Below, in pieces: positions 26,660-35,271 of a stretch of DNA of 64,000 nucleotides. Each line of letters starts with the position of its first letter. The stretch's first letter is position 1. The position numbers and the translations under genes are program-made. Source of the stretch: Streptomyces cyaneochromogenes (GTDB taxonomy: Bacteria; Actinomycetota; Actinomycetes; Streptomycetales; Streptomycetaceae). Under the pieces are notes generated by a model that saw only the letters and a program-made list of their open reading frames with translations, was not told where the DNA came from and made no database searches. The DNA lies in NCBI RefSeq assembly GCF_003963535.1, contig NZ_CP034539.1:558001-622000 (forward strand), read 5' to 3'.

Positions 26660-29437
26660 ATGGTCCGACTATTGGGTCGATCCGGGGCCCGGTCGGCCCG
26701 TCGTCCCAGCGGTCTGAGCGCACCCGGTGCGCCCGACCGCGTCTTTGGGATGCCCGAACGGGGAACGCCGCCCGACACGCACGAGGAGGAGCCGCGCAAG
26801 GGCCGGTTCTCCCGGTTGCGGTCGGCCGTGGGCGGGCGCAGCGTCGCCGGACAGGTGTTCCTGCTCCAGGTGGTGATCGTGCTGCTGCTGGTCGTCGCCG
26901 CCGTGGTGGCCCTGGTGCTGCAGGTGCGGTACGACACCACGCAGGAGGCCCGGCATCGTTCGGTGGCGGTCGCCGAGGCGTTCGCGAACGCGCCGGGCAC
27001 CCGTGAGGCGCTGGAGAGCCCGGATCCCACCGCCGTGCTGCAACCGCGGGCCGAGGCGGCGCGCGAGGCGACGGGCGTGGACTTCATCGTCGTCATGAAC
27101 ACCGACGGCGTCCGCTACACCCATCCCAAGCCGGACCGCATCGGGAAGACGTTCGTCGGGAACATCGAACCCGCGCTGGCCGGGGGCGTCGTGGTCGAGG
27201 AGATCACGGGCACCATCGGGCCGCTGGTGCAGGCGGTGGTGCCCATCAAGGACCCGGACGGGAAGGTCGTCGGGCTGGTGTCGGCCGGCGTGACGAAGGC
27301 GACCGTGGGCGGTACCGCGGACCGTCAGCTGCCGCTCCTGCTGACCGCGGCGGCGGTGGCGCTCGCCCTGTCCACGGCGGGCACCGCGCTGGTCAGCAAG
27401 CGGCTGCTGCGGCAGACGCACGGCCTGGGCCCGCACGAGATGACCCGCATGTACGAGCACCACGACGCCGTGCTGCACGCCGTCCGGGAGGGCGTGATCA
27501 TCGTCGGCGGCGAGGGGAAGCTGCTGCTCGCCAACGACGAGGCGCACCGCCTGCTGGACCTGCCCGAGAACGCGGAGGGGCGCCGGGTCCTCGACCTCGG
27601 TCTCGCCTCGGACACCGCCGAGCTGCTGGACTCCGGCCGGATGGCCACGGACGAGGTGCACCTGGTGGCGGACCGGCTGCTGGCGGTCAACCAGCGGCCC
27701 ACCTACCTCCGGGGCCGGCCGTCCGGCAGTGTCGCCACGCTGCGCGACTCCACGGAGCTGCGGGCCCTGTCCGGCCGGGCCGAGGAGGCCCGCGAGCGCC
27801 TGAACATGCTGTACGACGCCGGGGTGGGCATCGGCACCAGCCTCGACGTCACCCGCACCGCCGAGGAGCTGGCGGAACTCGCGGTGCCGCGGTTCGCGGA
27901 CTTCGCCACCGTCGACCTGTTCGACGCCGTGCTCGGGGGCGGTCAGCCGGAGGCGGTGACACTGCTGCGGCGCACGGCGTTCAGCGGGATACGCAAGGAC
28001 GCGCCGCTGTATCCGGTGGGCGAGCAGATCCGTTTCGTCGACTCCTCGCCGCAGGCCCGCGCGCTCAGCGACGGGCACGCCGTCGTCGAGCCGCGGCTGC
28101 AGGCGGCGCCAGGGTGGCGGGCCCAGGATCTGGAGCGGTCGGCGCAGGTGGTGGAGTTCGGCATCCACTCGCTGATCGCGGTGCCGCTCAGGGCGGGTGC
28201 CCTGGTGCTGGGTGTGGTCAGCTTCTGGCGGTCGCAGAAGGGCGAGCCGTTCGACGGCGAGGAGGTCGCGCTCGCCGAGGAGCTGGTCGCCCGGGCCGCG
28301 GTGTCCATCGACAACGCCCGCCGGTACACCCGCGAGCACAGCATGGCGGTGACCCTGCAGCGCAGCCTGCTGCCCCGCAGTCTGCCCGAGCAGAACGCCC
28401 TGGACATCGCCTACCGGTACCTGCCGGCGCAGGCCGGCGTGGGCGGCGACTGGTTCGACGTGCTGCCGCTGTCCGGGGCCCGGGTGGCGCTGGTGGTGGG
28501 GGACGTGGTGGGCCACGGGCTGCACGCGGCGGCCACCATGGGCCGGCTGCGAACGGCCGTGCACAACTTCTCCGCACTGGACCTGCCGCCCGACGAACTG
28601 CTCGCGCTCCTCGACGAGCTGGTCGCCCGCATCGACCAGGACGAGGCGCAGGAGGGCGACAGCGCCCCGGTGACCGGCGCGACCTGTCTGTACGCCGTCT
28701 ACGACCCGGTGTCCCGGCGGTGCACCGTCGCCCGCGCCGGTCATCCGCCGCCGGCGCTGGTGCGCCCGGACGGCACCGTGGAGTTCCCCGACGTGCCCGC
28801 CGGTCCCCCGCTGGGCCTGGGCGGGCTGCCGTTCGAGTCGGCCGAGCTGGAGCTCGCGGAGGACAGCCGGCTCGTGCTCTACACGGACGGGCTCGTGGAG
28901 GACCGGGAGCACGACATCGACGAGGGCCTGGAGCTGCTGCGCGTCGCGCTGACCCGGGCCGGGCATTCGCCGGAGGAGACCTGCCAGGCCGTGCTGGAGG
29001 ACAGGCTGCCGGCCCGGCCGAGCGACGACATCGCGCTGCTCGTGGCCCGCACGCGGGCGCTCGGTCCCGCCCAGGTCGCCGAGTGGCAGGTGCCGTCCGA
29101 CCCGGCGGCCGTCGCCCAGGTGCGCTCCGCGGTGACGCGGACCTTGGAGGAGTGGGGTCTGGAGGAGCTGTCGTTCACCACGGAGCTGATCCTCAGCGAG
29201 CTGGTGACCAACGCGATCCGGTACGGCGGCGAGCCCATCCGCGTCCGCATGCTGCGCGACCGCACCCTGATCTGCGAGGTCTTCGACAGCAGCAGCACCT
29301 CGCCGCACCTGCGCTACGCGGCCATGACGGACGAGGGCGGGCGTGGCCTGTTCCTGGTCGCGCAGCTCGCCGAGCGCTGGGGCACGCGGTACCTGCCCGC
29401 CGGAAAGGTGATCTGGGCGGAGCAGCCGCTGCCGTAG
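26660..29437 (+). CDS. Membrane-bound sensor phosphatase: Cache, PAS, GAF, SpoIIE and RsbW-like ATPase
   Basis: 925 residues from ATG 26660; ATG 26750 (MPERGTPPD) is also possible. A first transmembrane helix (about 65-88) and a second (about 218-242) enclose an extracellular single-Cache domain like those of DcuS/CitA sensors (GVDFIVVMNTDGVRYTHPKP). Inside follow PAS (about 265-370), GAF (about 385-550), SpoIIE/PP2C (about 565-775: VGGDWFDVLPLSG, VVGDVVGHGLHAAATMGRLR, YTDGLVEDREHDIDEG) and HATPase_c (about 795-920: LSELVTNAIRYG, GGRGLFLVAQLAERWG). It probably converts an outside signal, perhaps a carboxylate, into dephosphorylation of an anti-anti-sigma factor. Confidence 0.9.
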   Translation: MVRLLGRSGARSARRPSGLSAPGAPDRVFGMPERGTPPDTHEEEPRKGRFSRLRSAVGGRSVAGQVFLLQVVIVLLLVVAAVVALVLQVRYDTTQEARHRSVAVAEAFANAPGTREALESPDPTAVLQPRAEAAREATGVDFIVVMNTDGVRYTHPKPDRIGKTFVGNIEPALAGGVVVEEITGTIGPLVQAVVPIKDPDGKVVGLVSAGVTKATVGGTADRQLPLLLTAAAVALALSTAGTALVSKRLLRQTHGLGPHEMTRMYEHHDAVLHAVREGVIIVGGEGKLLLANDEAHRLLDLPENAEGRRVLDLGLASDTAELLDSGRMATDEVHLVADRLLAVNQRPTYLRGRPSGSVATLRDSTELRALSGRAEEARERLNMLYDAGVGIGTSLDVTRTAEELAELAVPRFADFATVDLFDAVLGGGQPEAVTLLRRTAFSGIRKDAPLYPVGEQIRFVDSSPQARALSDGHAVVEPRLQAAPGWRAQDLERSAQVVEFGIHSLIAVPLRAGALVLGVVSFWRSQKGEPFDGEEVALAEELVARAAVSIDNARRYTREHSMAVTLQRSLLPRSLPEQNALDIAYRYLPAQAGVGGDWFDVLPLSGARVALVVGDVVGHGLHAAATMGRLRTAVHNFSALDLPPDELLALLDELVARIDQDEAQEGDSAPVTGATCLYAVYDPVSRRCTVARAGHPPPALVRPDGTVEFPDVPAGPPLGLGGLPFESAELELAEDSRLVLYTDGLVEDREHDIDEGLELLRVALTRAGHSPEETCQAVLEDRLPARPSDDIALLVARTRALGPAQVAEWQVPSDPAAVAQVRSAVTRTLEEWGLEELSFTTELILSELVTNAIRYGGEPIRVRMLRDRTLICEVFDSSSTSPHLRYAAMTDEGGRGLFLVAQLAERWGTRYLPAGKVIWAEQPLP

Positions 29438-29454
29438 CGGTGCCTGCCTTGTAG

Positions 29455-29468
29455 ATTGGTACGAACCT
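29455..29468 (+). promoter_or_regulatory. ATTGGTACGAACCT element, DasR/GntR-like
   Basis: Second copy of ATTGGTAYGRACCT, the first being before the protease at 5780. It lies about 100 bp before the chitosanase start. Confidence 0.3.
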
Positions 29469-29500
29469 TTGACGCGACAGGTGTCTCTCGTGAGCCGCGT

Positions 29501-29523
29501 CTGATAGGAAACCTTCCTATCAG
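29501..29523 (+). promoter_or_regulatory. Palindromic operator of the chitosanase gene
   Basis: CTGATAGGAA and TTCCTATCAG are perfect 10-bp inverted arms around ACC. Palindromes in this position are known from actinomycete chitosanase promoters. The arms are about 50 bp upstream of the start codon. Confidence 0.7.
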
Positions 29524-29570
29524 TTCACGTACGGCCAACTCCCCACCCCCCACCATCATTTGGAGCCGCC

Positions 29571-30389
29571 GTGAAGCACCCCACGCACACGTCGCGCCGC
29601 ACACTCCTCGCCCTGATCGGCGCGTCCCTGGCATCCGTCCCGCTCATCGGCTCCCCCCGCGCCGCCGCGCTCTGCGCCGCGGTGGGACTCGACGACCCGG
29701 CGAAGAAGGAGATCGCCATGAAGCTGGTGTCGAGCGCGGAGAACTCCTCGCTCGACTGGAAGGCCCAGTACAAGTACATCGAGGACATCGGCGACGGCCG
29801 CGGCTACACCGCCGGCATCATCGGCTTCTGCTCCGGCACGGGCGACATGCTCGACCTCGTCGAGCTGTACGCCGACCGCCGCCCGGGCAACGTCCTCGCC
29901 CCCTACCTGCCGGCCCTGCGCCGGGTCAACGGCACCGACTCGCACGACGGGCTCGACCCGCACTACCCCCGCGACTGGGCGCGGGCCGCGCAGGACCAGG
30001 AGTTCCGGCGGGCCCAGGACCACGAGCGCGACCGGGTGTACTTCAACCCGGCCGTGCGACAGGGCAAGACGGACGGGCTGCGCGTCCTCGGCCAGTTCGC
30101 GTACTACGACGCCATCGTCATGCACGGCGACGGAGACGACCCCACCAGCTTCCGCAACATCCGCAGGCGCGCCCTGAACCGGGCCCGGCCGCCGGCGCAG
30201 GGCGGCGACGAGGTCACCTACCTGCATGCCTTCCTGGACGCGCGGGTGTGGGCCATGAAACAGGAGGAGGCCCACAGCGACACCAGCCGCGTCGACACCG
30301 CCCAGCGGGTCTTCCTGCGCAAGGGCAACCTCGACCTCGAAACGCCCCTCGACTGGCAGGTGTACGGGGACAGTTACCACCTCGACTGA
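29571..30389 (+). CDS. csnA: Secreted chitosanase, GH46
   Basis: 272 residues from GTG 29571 (TTGGAG 6-7 nt upstream). Tat-type signal SRRTLLALIGASLASVPLIG ends near residue 33. The mature enzyme carries the GH46 block SSAENSSLDWKAQYKYIEDI followed by GDGRGYTAGIIGFCSGTGDM. The Glu in SSAENSS is the general acid and the Asp of DGRGYTAG the base, as in Streptomyces N174 chitosanase (Glu22, Asp40). It cleaves chitosan endo-wise outside the cell. A 23-bp palindrome upstream is the likely repressor site, and a hairpin closes the gene. Confidence 0.95.
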   Translation: MKHPTHTSRRTLLALIGASLASVPLIGSPRAAALCAAVGLDDPAKKEIAMKLVSSAENSSLDWKAQYKYIEDIGDGRGYTAGIIGFCSGTGDMLDLVELYADRRPGNVLAPYLPALRRVNGTDSHDGLDPHYPRDWARAAQDQEFRRAQDHERDRVYFNPAVRQGKTDGLRVLGQFAYYDAIVMHGDGDDPTSFRNIRRRALNRARPPAQGGDEVTYLHAFLDARVWAMKQEEAHSDTSRVDTAQRVFLRKGNLDLETPLDWQVYGDSYHLD

Positions 30390-30415
30390 CCGGCAACCGG
30401 GAGCCGGGAAGCGGC

Positions 30416-30446
30416 GGGGCACGGCCGACCACCTCGGCCGTGCCCC
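30416..30446 (+). terminator. Hairpin terminator after the chitosanase
   Basis: Perfect 13-bp arms GGGGCACGGCCGA and TCGGCCGTGCCCC around CCACC, 27 nt after the stop codon. Confidence 0.8.
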
Positions 30447-30515
30447 GTGACCGAACCACGGTTTCCAGCCCATAGAATGCGTTTATGAGCTCATAGGCCG
30501 GACCCGCGTACCGAC

Positions 30516-30540
30516 TTAGGCTTGCCTTAGTTTAGGCTTC
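30516..30540 (+). promoter_or_regulatory. Iron box (DtxR/IdeR/DmdR type) before fprA
   Basis: TTAGGCTTGCCTTAG continues into TTTAGGC, giving a good match to the TTAGGTTAGGCTAACCTAA consensus and possibly two overlapping sites. It lies about 45 bp upstream of the fprA start, where a bound repressor would block the promoter when iron is plentiful. Confidence 0.7.
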
Positions 30541-30581
30541 CCGACGAGATCGTTCTGTCGCCGCTCGAAGGGAACCTGATC

Positions 30582-31946
30582 ATGCCCCGCCCCCTGCGGG
30601 TAGCCATCGTCGGAGCCGGCCCCGCCGGGATCTACGCCGCCGACGCCCTGCTCAAGTCCGACGTGGCCGCCGACCCCGGTGTGTCCATCGACCTCTTCGA
30701 GCGTATGCCGGCGCCGTTCGGACTGATCCGCTACGGCGTCGCCCCCGACCATCCCCGCATCAAGGGCATCATCACGGCCCTCCACCAGGTGCTCGACAAG
30801 CCGCAGATCCGCCTCTTCGGCAATGTCGACTACCCGAACGACATCAGCCTGGACGACCTGCGCGCGTTCTACGACGCGGTGATCTTCTCCACGGGCGCGA
30901 CGGCCGACCGCGAGCTGCGCATACCCGGCATCGACCTCGACGGCTCGTACGGCGCGGCCGACTTCGTCTCCTGGTACGACGGCCACCCGGACGTGCCGCG
31001 CACCTGGCCGCTGGAGGCCGAGAAGGTCGCCGTCCTCGGCGTCGGCAACGTCGCCCTGGACGTCGCCCGCGTCCTGGCCAAGACGGCGGACGAGCTGCTG
31101 CCCACGGAGATCCCGCCGAACGTGTACGAGGGCCTGAAGGCCAACAAGGCGCTGGAGATCCACGTCTTCGGCCGCCGTGGCCCGGCGCAGGCGAAGTTCT
31201 CCCCGATGGAGCTGCGGGAGCTGGACCACTCCCCCAACATCGAGGTCATCGTCGACCCCGAGGACATCGACTACGACGAGGGCTCGATCGAGACCCGGCG
31301 CGGCAACAAGCAGGCCGACATGGTCGCCAAGACCCTGGAGAACTGGGCGATCCGCGACGTCGGCGACCGGCAGCACAAGCTGTTCCTGCACTTCTTCGAG
31401 TCGCCCTCGGAGATCCTCGGCGAGGACGGCAAGGTCGTCGGCCTGCGCACCGAGCGCACCGCCCTCGACGGCACCGGCAACGTCAAGGGCACCGGCGAGT
31501 TCAAGGACTGGGACGTCACGGCGATCTACCGTGCCGTCGGCTACCTCTCCGACAAACTCCCCAAGCTGCCCTGGGACATCGACTCCGGCACCGTCCCGGA
31601 CGAGGGCGGCCGGGTCGTCCAGGAGTCCGGCGAGCACCTGCAGTCGACGTACGTCACCGGCTGGATCCGCCGCGGCCCGGTCGGTCTGATCGGCCACACC
31701 AAGGGCGACGCCAACGAGACGGTGTCGAACCTGCTGGACGACTTCGCGAACGGCCGTCTGCAGACGCCGGGTTCGCCCGAGCCCGAGGCCGTGGAGGCGT
31801 TCCTCGCCGAGCGCGAGATCCGCTTCACCACCTGGGAGGGCTGGTACAAGCTCGACGCCGCCGAGAAGGCGCTGGGCGAGCCGCAGGGCCGTGAGCGCGT
31901 GAAGATCGTCGAGCGCGAGGACATGCTGCGGGAGAGCGGCGCGTAA
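30582..31946 (+). CDS. fprA: Ferredoxin/adrenodoxin-type NADP+ reductase FprA
   Basis: 454 residues, normal length. GAAGGGA lies 8 nt before the ATG. The FAD dinucleotide motif VAIVGAGPAGIYAADALL is at the N-terminus. MPAPFGLIRYGVAPDHPRIK is a family hallmark, the NADP motif VLGVGNVALDVARVL lies near residue 150, and GWIRRGPVGLIGHTKGDA is the second FAD contact. It passes electrons from NADPH to ferredoxins, for example those serving P450s. The iron box upstream predicts induction under iron limitation, consistent with iron-regulated FprA genes in actinobacteria. A hairpin follows. Confidence 0.93.
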   Translation: MPRPLRVAIVGAGPAGIYAADALLKSDVAADPGVSIDLFERMPAPFGLIRYGVAPDHPRIKGIITALHQVLDKPQIRLFGNVDYPNDISLDDLRAFYDAVIFSTGATADRELRIPGIDLDGSYGAADFVSWYDGHPDVPRTWPLEAEKVAVLGVGNVALDVARVLAKTADELLPTEIPPNVYEGLKANKALEIHVFGRRGPAQAKFSPMELRELDHSPNIEVIVDPEDIDYDEGSIETRRGNKQADMVAKTLENWAIRDVGDRQHKLFLHFFESPSEILGEDGKVVGLRTERTALDGTGNVKGTGEFKDWDVTAIYRAVGYLSDKLPKLPWDIDSGTVPDEGGRVVQESGEHLQSTYVTGWIRRGPVGLIGHTKGDANETVSNLLDDFANGRLQTPGSPEPEAVEAFLAEREIRFTTWEGWYKLDAAEKALGEPQGRERVKIVEREDMLRESGA

Positions 31947-31960
31947 CTCACCGACGCGGA

Positions 31961-31998
31961 CCGGGAGGGCCGGGGGTTCGATCCACCGGCCCTCCCGG
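31961..31998 (+). terminator. Hairpin terminator after fprA
   Basis: Arms CCGGGAGGGCCGG and CCGGCCCTCCCGG (13 bp, perfect) around a 12-nt loop, 15 nt after the stop codon. Confidence 0.75.
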
Positions 31999-32029
31999 AA
32001 TTCGCGCGCTCGGGGTGATCACCGCCTGT

Positions 32030-32035
32030 TAGCGT
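32030..32035 (+). promoter_or_regulatory. -10 hexamer of a probable leaderless promoter (DUF1152)
   Basis: TAGCGT ends 6 nt before GTG 32042, and there is no Shine-Dalgarno between. Confidence 0.45.
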
Positions 32036-32041
32036 CCCCCG

Positions 32042-33007
32042 GTGTTCTCACTCCTCGAACCTCCTTTCTTCACGCGGCTGCGCACTGCGCGGCGGGTGCT
32101 CGTCGTCGGCGCCGGCGGCGGTTTCGACATCTACGCCGGTGTCCCGCTGGCCCTCGCGCTGCGAGCGGCCGGCAAAGAGGTCCACCTCGCCAATCTGTCC
32201 TTCGCGGACCTGTACGGGCTGGACCTCGACGTATGGGTGGACCACGACGTCGCGGCGATACGCCCGGACACCGCGGCCCGCGGTGACTACTTCCCCGAGC
32301 GCACACTCGCCCAGTGGCTCCGCCGGCAGGACCTGCCCGACACCGTCTACGCGTTCGCCCGCACGGGCGTCCGGCCGCTCAGGGCCGCCTATCGCGCGCT
32401 GCTGGACCACTTGGGCGGCGTGGACGCCATCGTGCTGGTCGACGGCGGCACCGACATCCTGATGCGCGGCGACGAACACGGGCTGGGCACGCCCGAGGAG
32501 GACATGGCGAGCCTGGCCGCCGTGGCCGGGCTCGACGGGGTTCCGGTGCGGCTGGTGGCGTGCCTCGGCTTCGGGGTGGACGCCTATCACGGGGTCAGCC
32601 ACTCCCTGGTGCTGGAGAACCTCGCCGCGCTGGACCGCGAGGGCGGCTACCTCGGTGCCTTCTCGTTGCCGCGCGACAGCCGCGAGGCGGTCCTCTACCT
32701 CGACGCGGTGGAGCACGCCCAGCGGTGCACGGCCAGTCATCCGAGCATCGTGCAGGGTTCCGTCGCCGCAGCCGTACGCGGCGACTTCGGCGACGTCCGG
32801 TTCACGGAGCGGACCAAGGACGGCGAGTTGTTCGTCAATCCCCTCATGGCCCTGTACTTCTGCGTCGACGCACCCGTCCTCGCCCGCCGCAACCTCTATC
32901 TGGACCGGCTGGAGAACACCACGCTGATGCGCCAGATCAGCTCGGTCATCGCGGAGTTCCGCGACGAACTCGACCACCAGCGGCCACCTCGGGCCTACCC
33001 GCACTGA
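32042..33007 (+). CDS. DUF1152 domain protein
   Basis: 321 residues from GTG 32042. Rossmann-like opening RVLVVGAGGGFDIYAGVPLALAL, then VDAIVLVDGGTDILMRGDE, LGTPEEDMASLAAVAG and CLGFGVDAYHGVSH are the conserved blocks of the DUF1152 family, found across bacteria and archaea without assigned function. Asp and Gly-rich loops suggest nucleotide or metal binding; this is inference. It is cytoplasmic and monocistronic. Confidence 0.85.
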   Translation: MFSLLEPPFFTRLRTARRVLVVGAGGGFDIYAGVPLALALRAAGKEVHLANLSFADLYGLDLDVWVDHDVAAIRPDTAARGDYFPERTLAQWLRRQDLPDTVYAFARTGVRPLRAAYRALLDHLGGVDAIVLVDGGTDILMRGDEHGLGTPEEDMASLAAVAGLDGVPVRLVACLGFGVDAYHGVSHSLVLENLAALDREGGYLGAFSLPRDSREAVLYLDAVEHAQRCTASHPSIVQGSVAAAVRGDFGDVRFTERTKDGELFVNPLMALYFCVDAPVLARRNLYLDRLENTTLMRQISSVIAEFRDELDHQRPPRAYPH

Positions 33008-33108
33008 AGTACCGGCGTCTCGCCTTCCGGTGAAGTCGGTACAGCTCTCGCGATGGCTGTATACACTCCTGATCTTCACGGAAGCTCCACACAGGGGGGT
33101 AATTCTCC

Positions 33109-33603
33109 ATGCGCATACGCCTTGTCGTCACAACTGCCGTCGCCGCCGGCACGCTCGCCGCACTGTCCGCCGTACCGGCCGAGGCCACCGAGTACTCGTC
33201 CGCGCTGAAGATCAAGGGCATCCAGTACGACGCGCCCGGCAGCGACTCCAACAGCTGCTCCACCGGCAACACCGACGAGGAGTACCTGACGATCAAGAAC
33301 TACTCGTCCGGTACCACGGTCAACCTCAAGGGCTACGTCGTGAAGGACAAGGCCGGCAACCGCTTCACCTTCACCGCGAACCACTACCTGCAGCCCGGCG
33401 ACTACGTGAAGCTCCGGGGCGGCAACGGGACCGACTCCGACTCGCGCAACGTCGTCTACCGCGACAACTGCAACTTCATGTGGAACAACGACAAGGACTC
33501 GATCTACCTGTACAAGCCCTCGGGCGCCGGCGCGGACTCGCACTCCTACACCAGGAGCGGGAACGACCCGGACCGCAACGGCTACATCACCTACCACGGC
33601 TGA
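33109..33603 (+). CDS. Secreted lamin-tail domain protein
   Basis: 164 residues. AGGGGGG about 8-12 nt before ATG 33109 is the ribosome site. A signal peptide (MRIRLVVTTAVAAGTLAALS ... AEA) is followed by one beta-rich lamin-tail domain: EEYLTIKNYSSGTTVNLKGY, VVKDKAGNRFTF, LQPGDYVKLRGGNG, NVVYRDNCNFMWNNDKDSIYLY. The two Cys (CSTGN, DNCNF) may pair. In bacteria such domains occur on extracellular nucleases and as free small proteins; here it stands alone, so any role in binding DNA or the cell surface is unknown. Confidence 0.85.
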   Translation: MRIRLVVTTAVAAGTLAALSAVPAEATEYSSALKIKGIQYDAPGSDSNSCSTGNTDEEYLTIKNYSSGTTVNLKGYVVKDKAGNRFTFTANHYLQPGDYVKLRGGNGTDSDSRNVVYRDNCNFMWNNDKDSIYLYKPSGAGADSHSYTRSGNDPDRNGYITYHG

Positions 33604-33617
33604 GCCTGCGGTGAGGT

Positions 33618-33664
33618 GTGAGCAGGACCCGCCCCAATGCGGATGGTGGGCGGGGCCTGCTCAC
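33618..33664 (+). terminator. Hairpin terminator after the lamin-tail gene
   Basis: GTGAGCAGG-A-CCCGCCC pairs with GGGCGGG-G-CCTGCTCAC around a 13-nt loop, beginning about 15 nt after the stop. Confidence 0.75.
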
Positions 33665-33820
33665 CGGGCCATTGTCATGAACGGGCGTGGTGCGGGCCAC
33701 GAGTGAGCGGCAGTCGGGCTGTGCGGACGGCACACACCCCGTGTGCGCACCCCGGTCGGTCGACCATCACCTGTGGCGGCCATACTGGTACAAGTACGCA
33801 CCCAGCCCACAGATGGACCC

Positions 33821-34984
33821 ATGCCCAGCTCCTCCAGCGCCCGCCCCACGCCCCCGCCCTCGCTGTGGTTGGCCCGTGGCCGCCACCTCGGATCCGCCGC
33901 GCAGGACGTCCTCCGGGTCAGTCTGCGGCAGCTCAAGGACAGCGGGGCCATAGACGACTTCCTGGAGGTGCCCGAGACCGAGGGCGCCCAGGAGTGGATC
34001 TTCGAGGCCCGCTGGCGGGTCGCCGAGTCCGTGACCGTGCGAGCCCGGCTGACCGTCGAACACGACTCCGGCGGCGGTCAGAGTTGGGTGCTGGCCGCGG
34101 AGGCGGAGGCCCCGTGGGACCCGCGGTGGCCCTCGCCGGCCGCCAAGTTCTGGCCGCAGGAGCCGGACGCAACCTGGGACCACGACGCGGTCACGGGCCT
34201 GCGCCTGCGGGACATCAACCCGCTGCCCGCGGACGACAAGGACGTACGGCGCGTGCTGCGGGACTCCGTGCGCGACGGCTGGAGCATCCATGTCGTCGTC
34301 CACGAGGCCATGTCGACGGACGAGCGCGGCCGCGTCCCCCTGGCCGGGATGCTGCCGCCGGGCCTGCGGCACCGGGTCGTCGAGCACCGGGCGGCGCCGA
34401 GCCAGCTGCGCGTCGTCAACTGGGCGCTGCGGGACGCCGGCGTCGAGGTGCCGCGCGGGGGTGCCGTGGTGCTGCCCGGGACTCCGGCGCCGTCCGACTA
34501 CGGCGTGGACGACTTCGCCGTACGCAGTGTCTTCCTCGACGGCTCGGAGCCCGCCGAACTCATCCATGCCGTGACGCGCTTCGCCGCGCTGCCCAGGCCC
34601 CTGCCGGACGGCGCCGAGGAGGCCGTCACCGCCCTGCGGGAGGACTGGCGGCTGCTGACGCTCGAGGAGGAGCTCGCCCGTGAGCGCAGGCTGGTGAAGA
34701 TGTACGCCGACGCGCTGGAGGCCATGACGAAGTCCCGCGACCTGTACCGGGAGGCGGCCGAGCAGGCGCACGCGGCGCTGGTCGCCTCCCGGGAGTCCGC
34801 CGACCTCGCGCCCGACACGCGGCCCCAGCCGCACGCCGGCCCGTCGGCGTCCCCGCTGCAGCAGCTGACCCGGACCTTCGAGCGGCTCAAGGGCTCGGCC
34901 CGCTCCCGCCGGACCGCCTCGGACGCGGACGCCGCCCAGGAGGCCAGGGCCGTCGAGGAGCAGCCGGAGACGTCGGACCGCTAG
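33821..34984 (+). CDS. Conserved hypothetical protein with C-terminal coiled coil
   Basis: 387 residues from ATG 33821 (MPSSSSARPTPPPSLWLARG). The longer frame to 33743 is possible but has worse codon use. The first 280 residues look globular with alternating strands (QEWIFEARWRVAESVTVRAR and VNWALRDAGVEVPRGG). A helix-rich segment follows (LTLEEELARERRLVKMYADALEAM on to about residue 335), then a disordered Pro/Ala/Arg tail. No signal or membrane segment. I do not recognise the family. Confidence 0.7.
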   Translation: MPSSSSARPTPPPSLWLARGRHLGSAAQDVLRVSLRQLKDSGAIDDFLEVPETEGAQEWIFEARWRVAESVTVRARLTVEHDSGGGQSWVLAAEAEAPWDPRWPSPAAKFWPQEPDATWDHDAVTGLRLRDINPLPADDKDVRRVLRDSVRDGWSIHVVVHEAMSTDERGRVPLAGMLPPGLRHRVVEHRAAPSQLRVVNWALRDAGVEVPRGGAVVLPGTPAPSDYGVDDFAVRSVFLDGSEPAELIHAVTRFAALPRPLPDGAEEAVTALREDWRLLTLEEELARERRLVKMYADALEAMTKSRDLYREAAEQAHAALVASRESADLAPDTRPQPHAGPSASPLQQLTRTFERLKGSARSRRTASDADAAQEARAVEEQPETSDR

Positions 34985-35271
34985 CGGGGGCACGAGAAGC
35001 ACGGGAACCGGCTGCGGGCGCGTGCGCGCGGGTGCGTACGACGGCTGCGAAGGAGTCGTACGCACTGTGTACTGCGTCGGGCGGGTGCGCTCCGGTGCGG
35101 GGACGAACGGGCCACGTGCCTGACCTGGCAGGTGTCCGGACCGATTGTGCGTCTTCCCTCCTGACGGGTGAAGCGCTGCGCCAGGTGACGGCCGTCATGC
35201 AATGCGCACGCCACAACCGGGAATCCGTCCAGCAGTGCGTTGGGTGCGCACCGAGGGCTGAAGGAGGGTCC

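Noticed and set aside
31971..31985. GGTTCGATCC resembling a tRNA T-loop
   Set aside because: It is only the loop of the fprA terminator; no acceptor, D or anticodon arms can be built around it.
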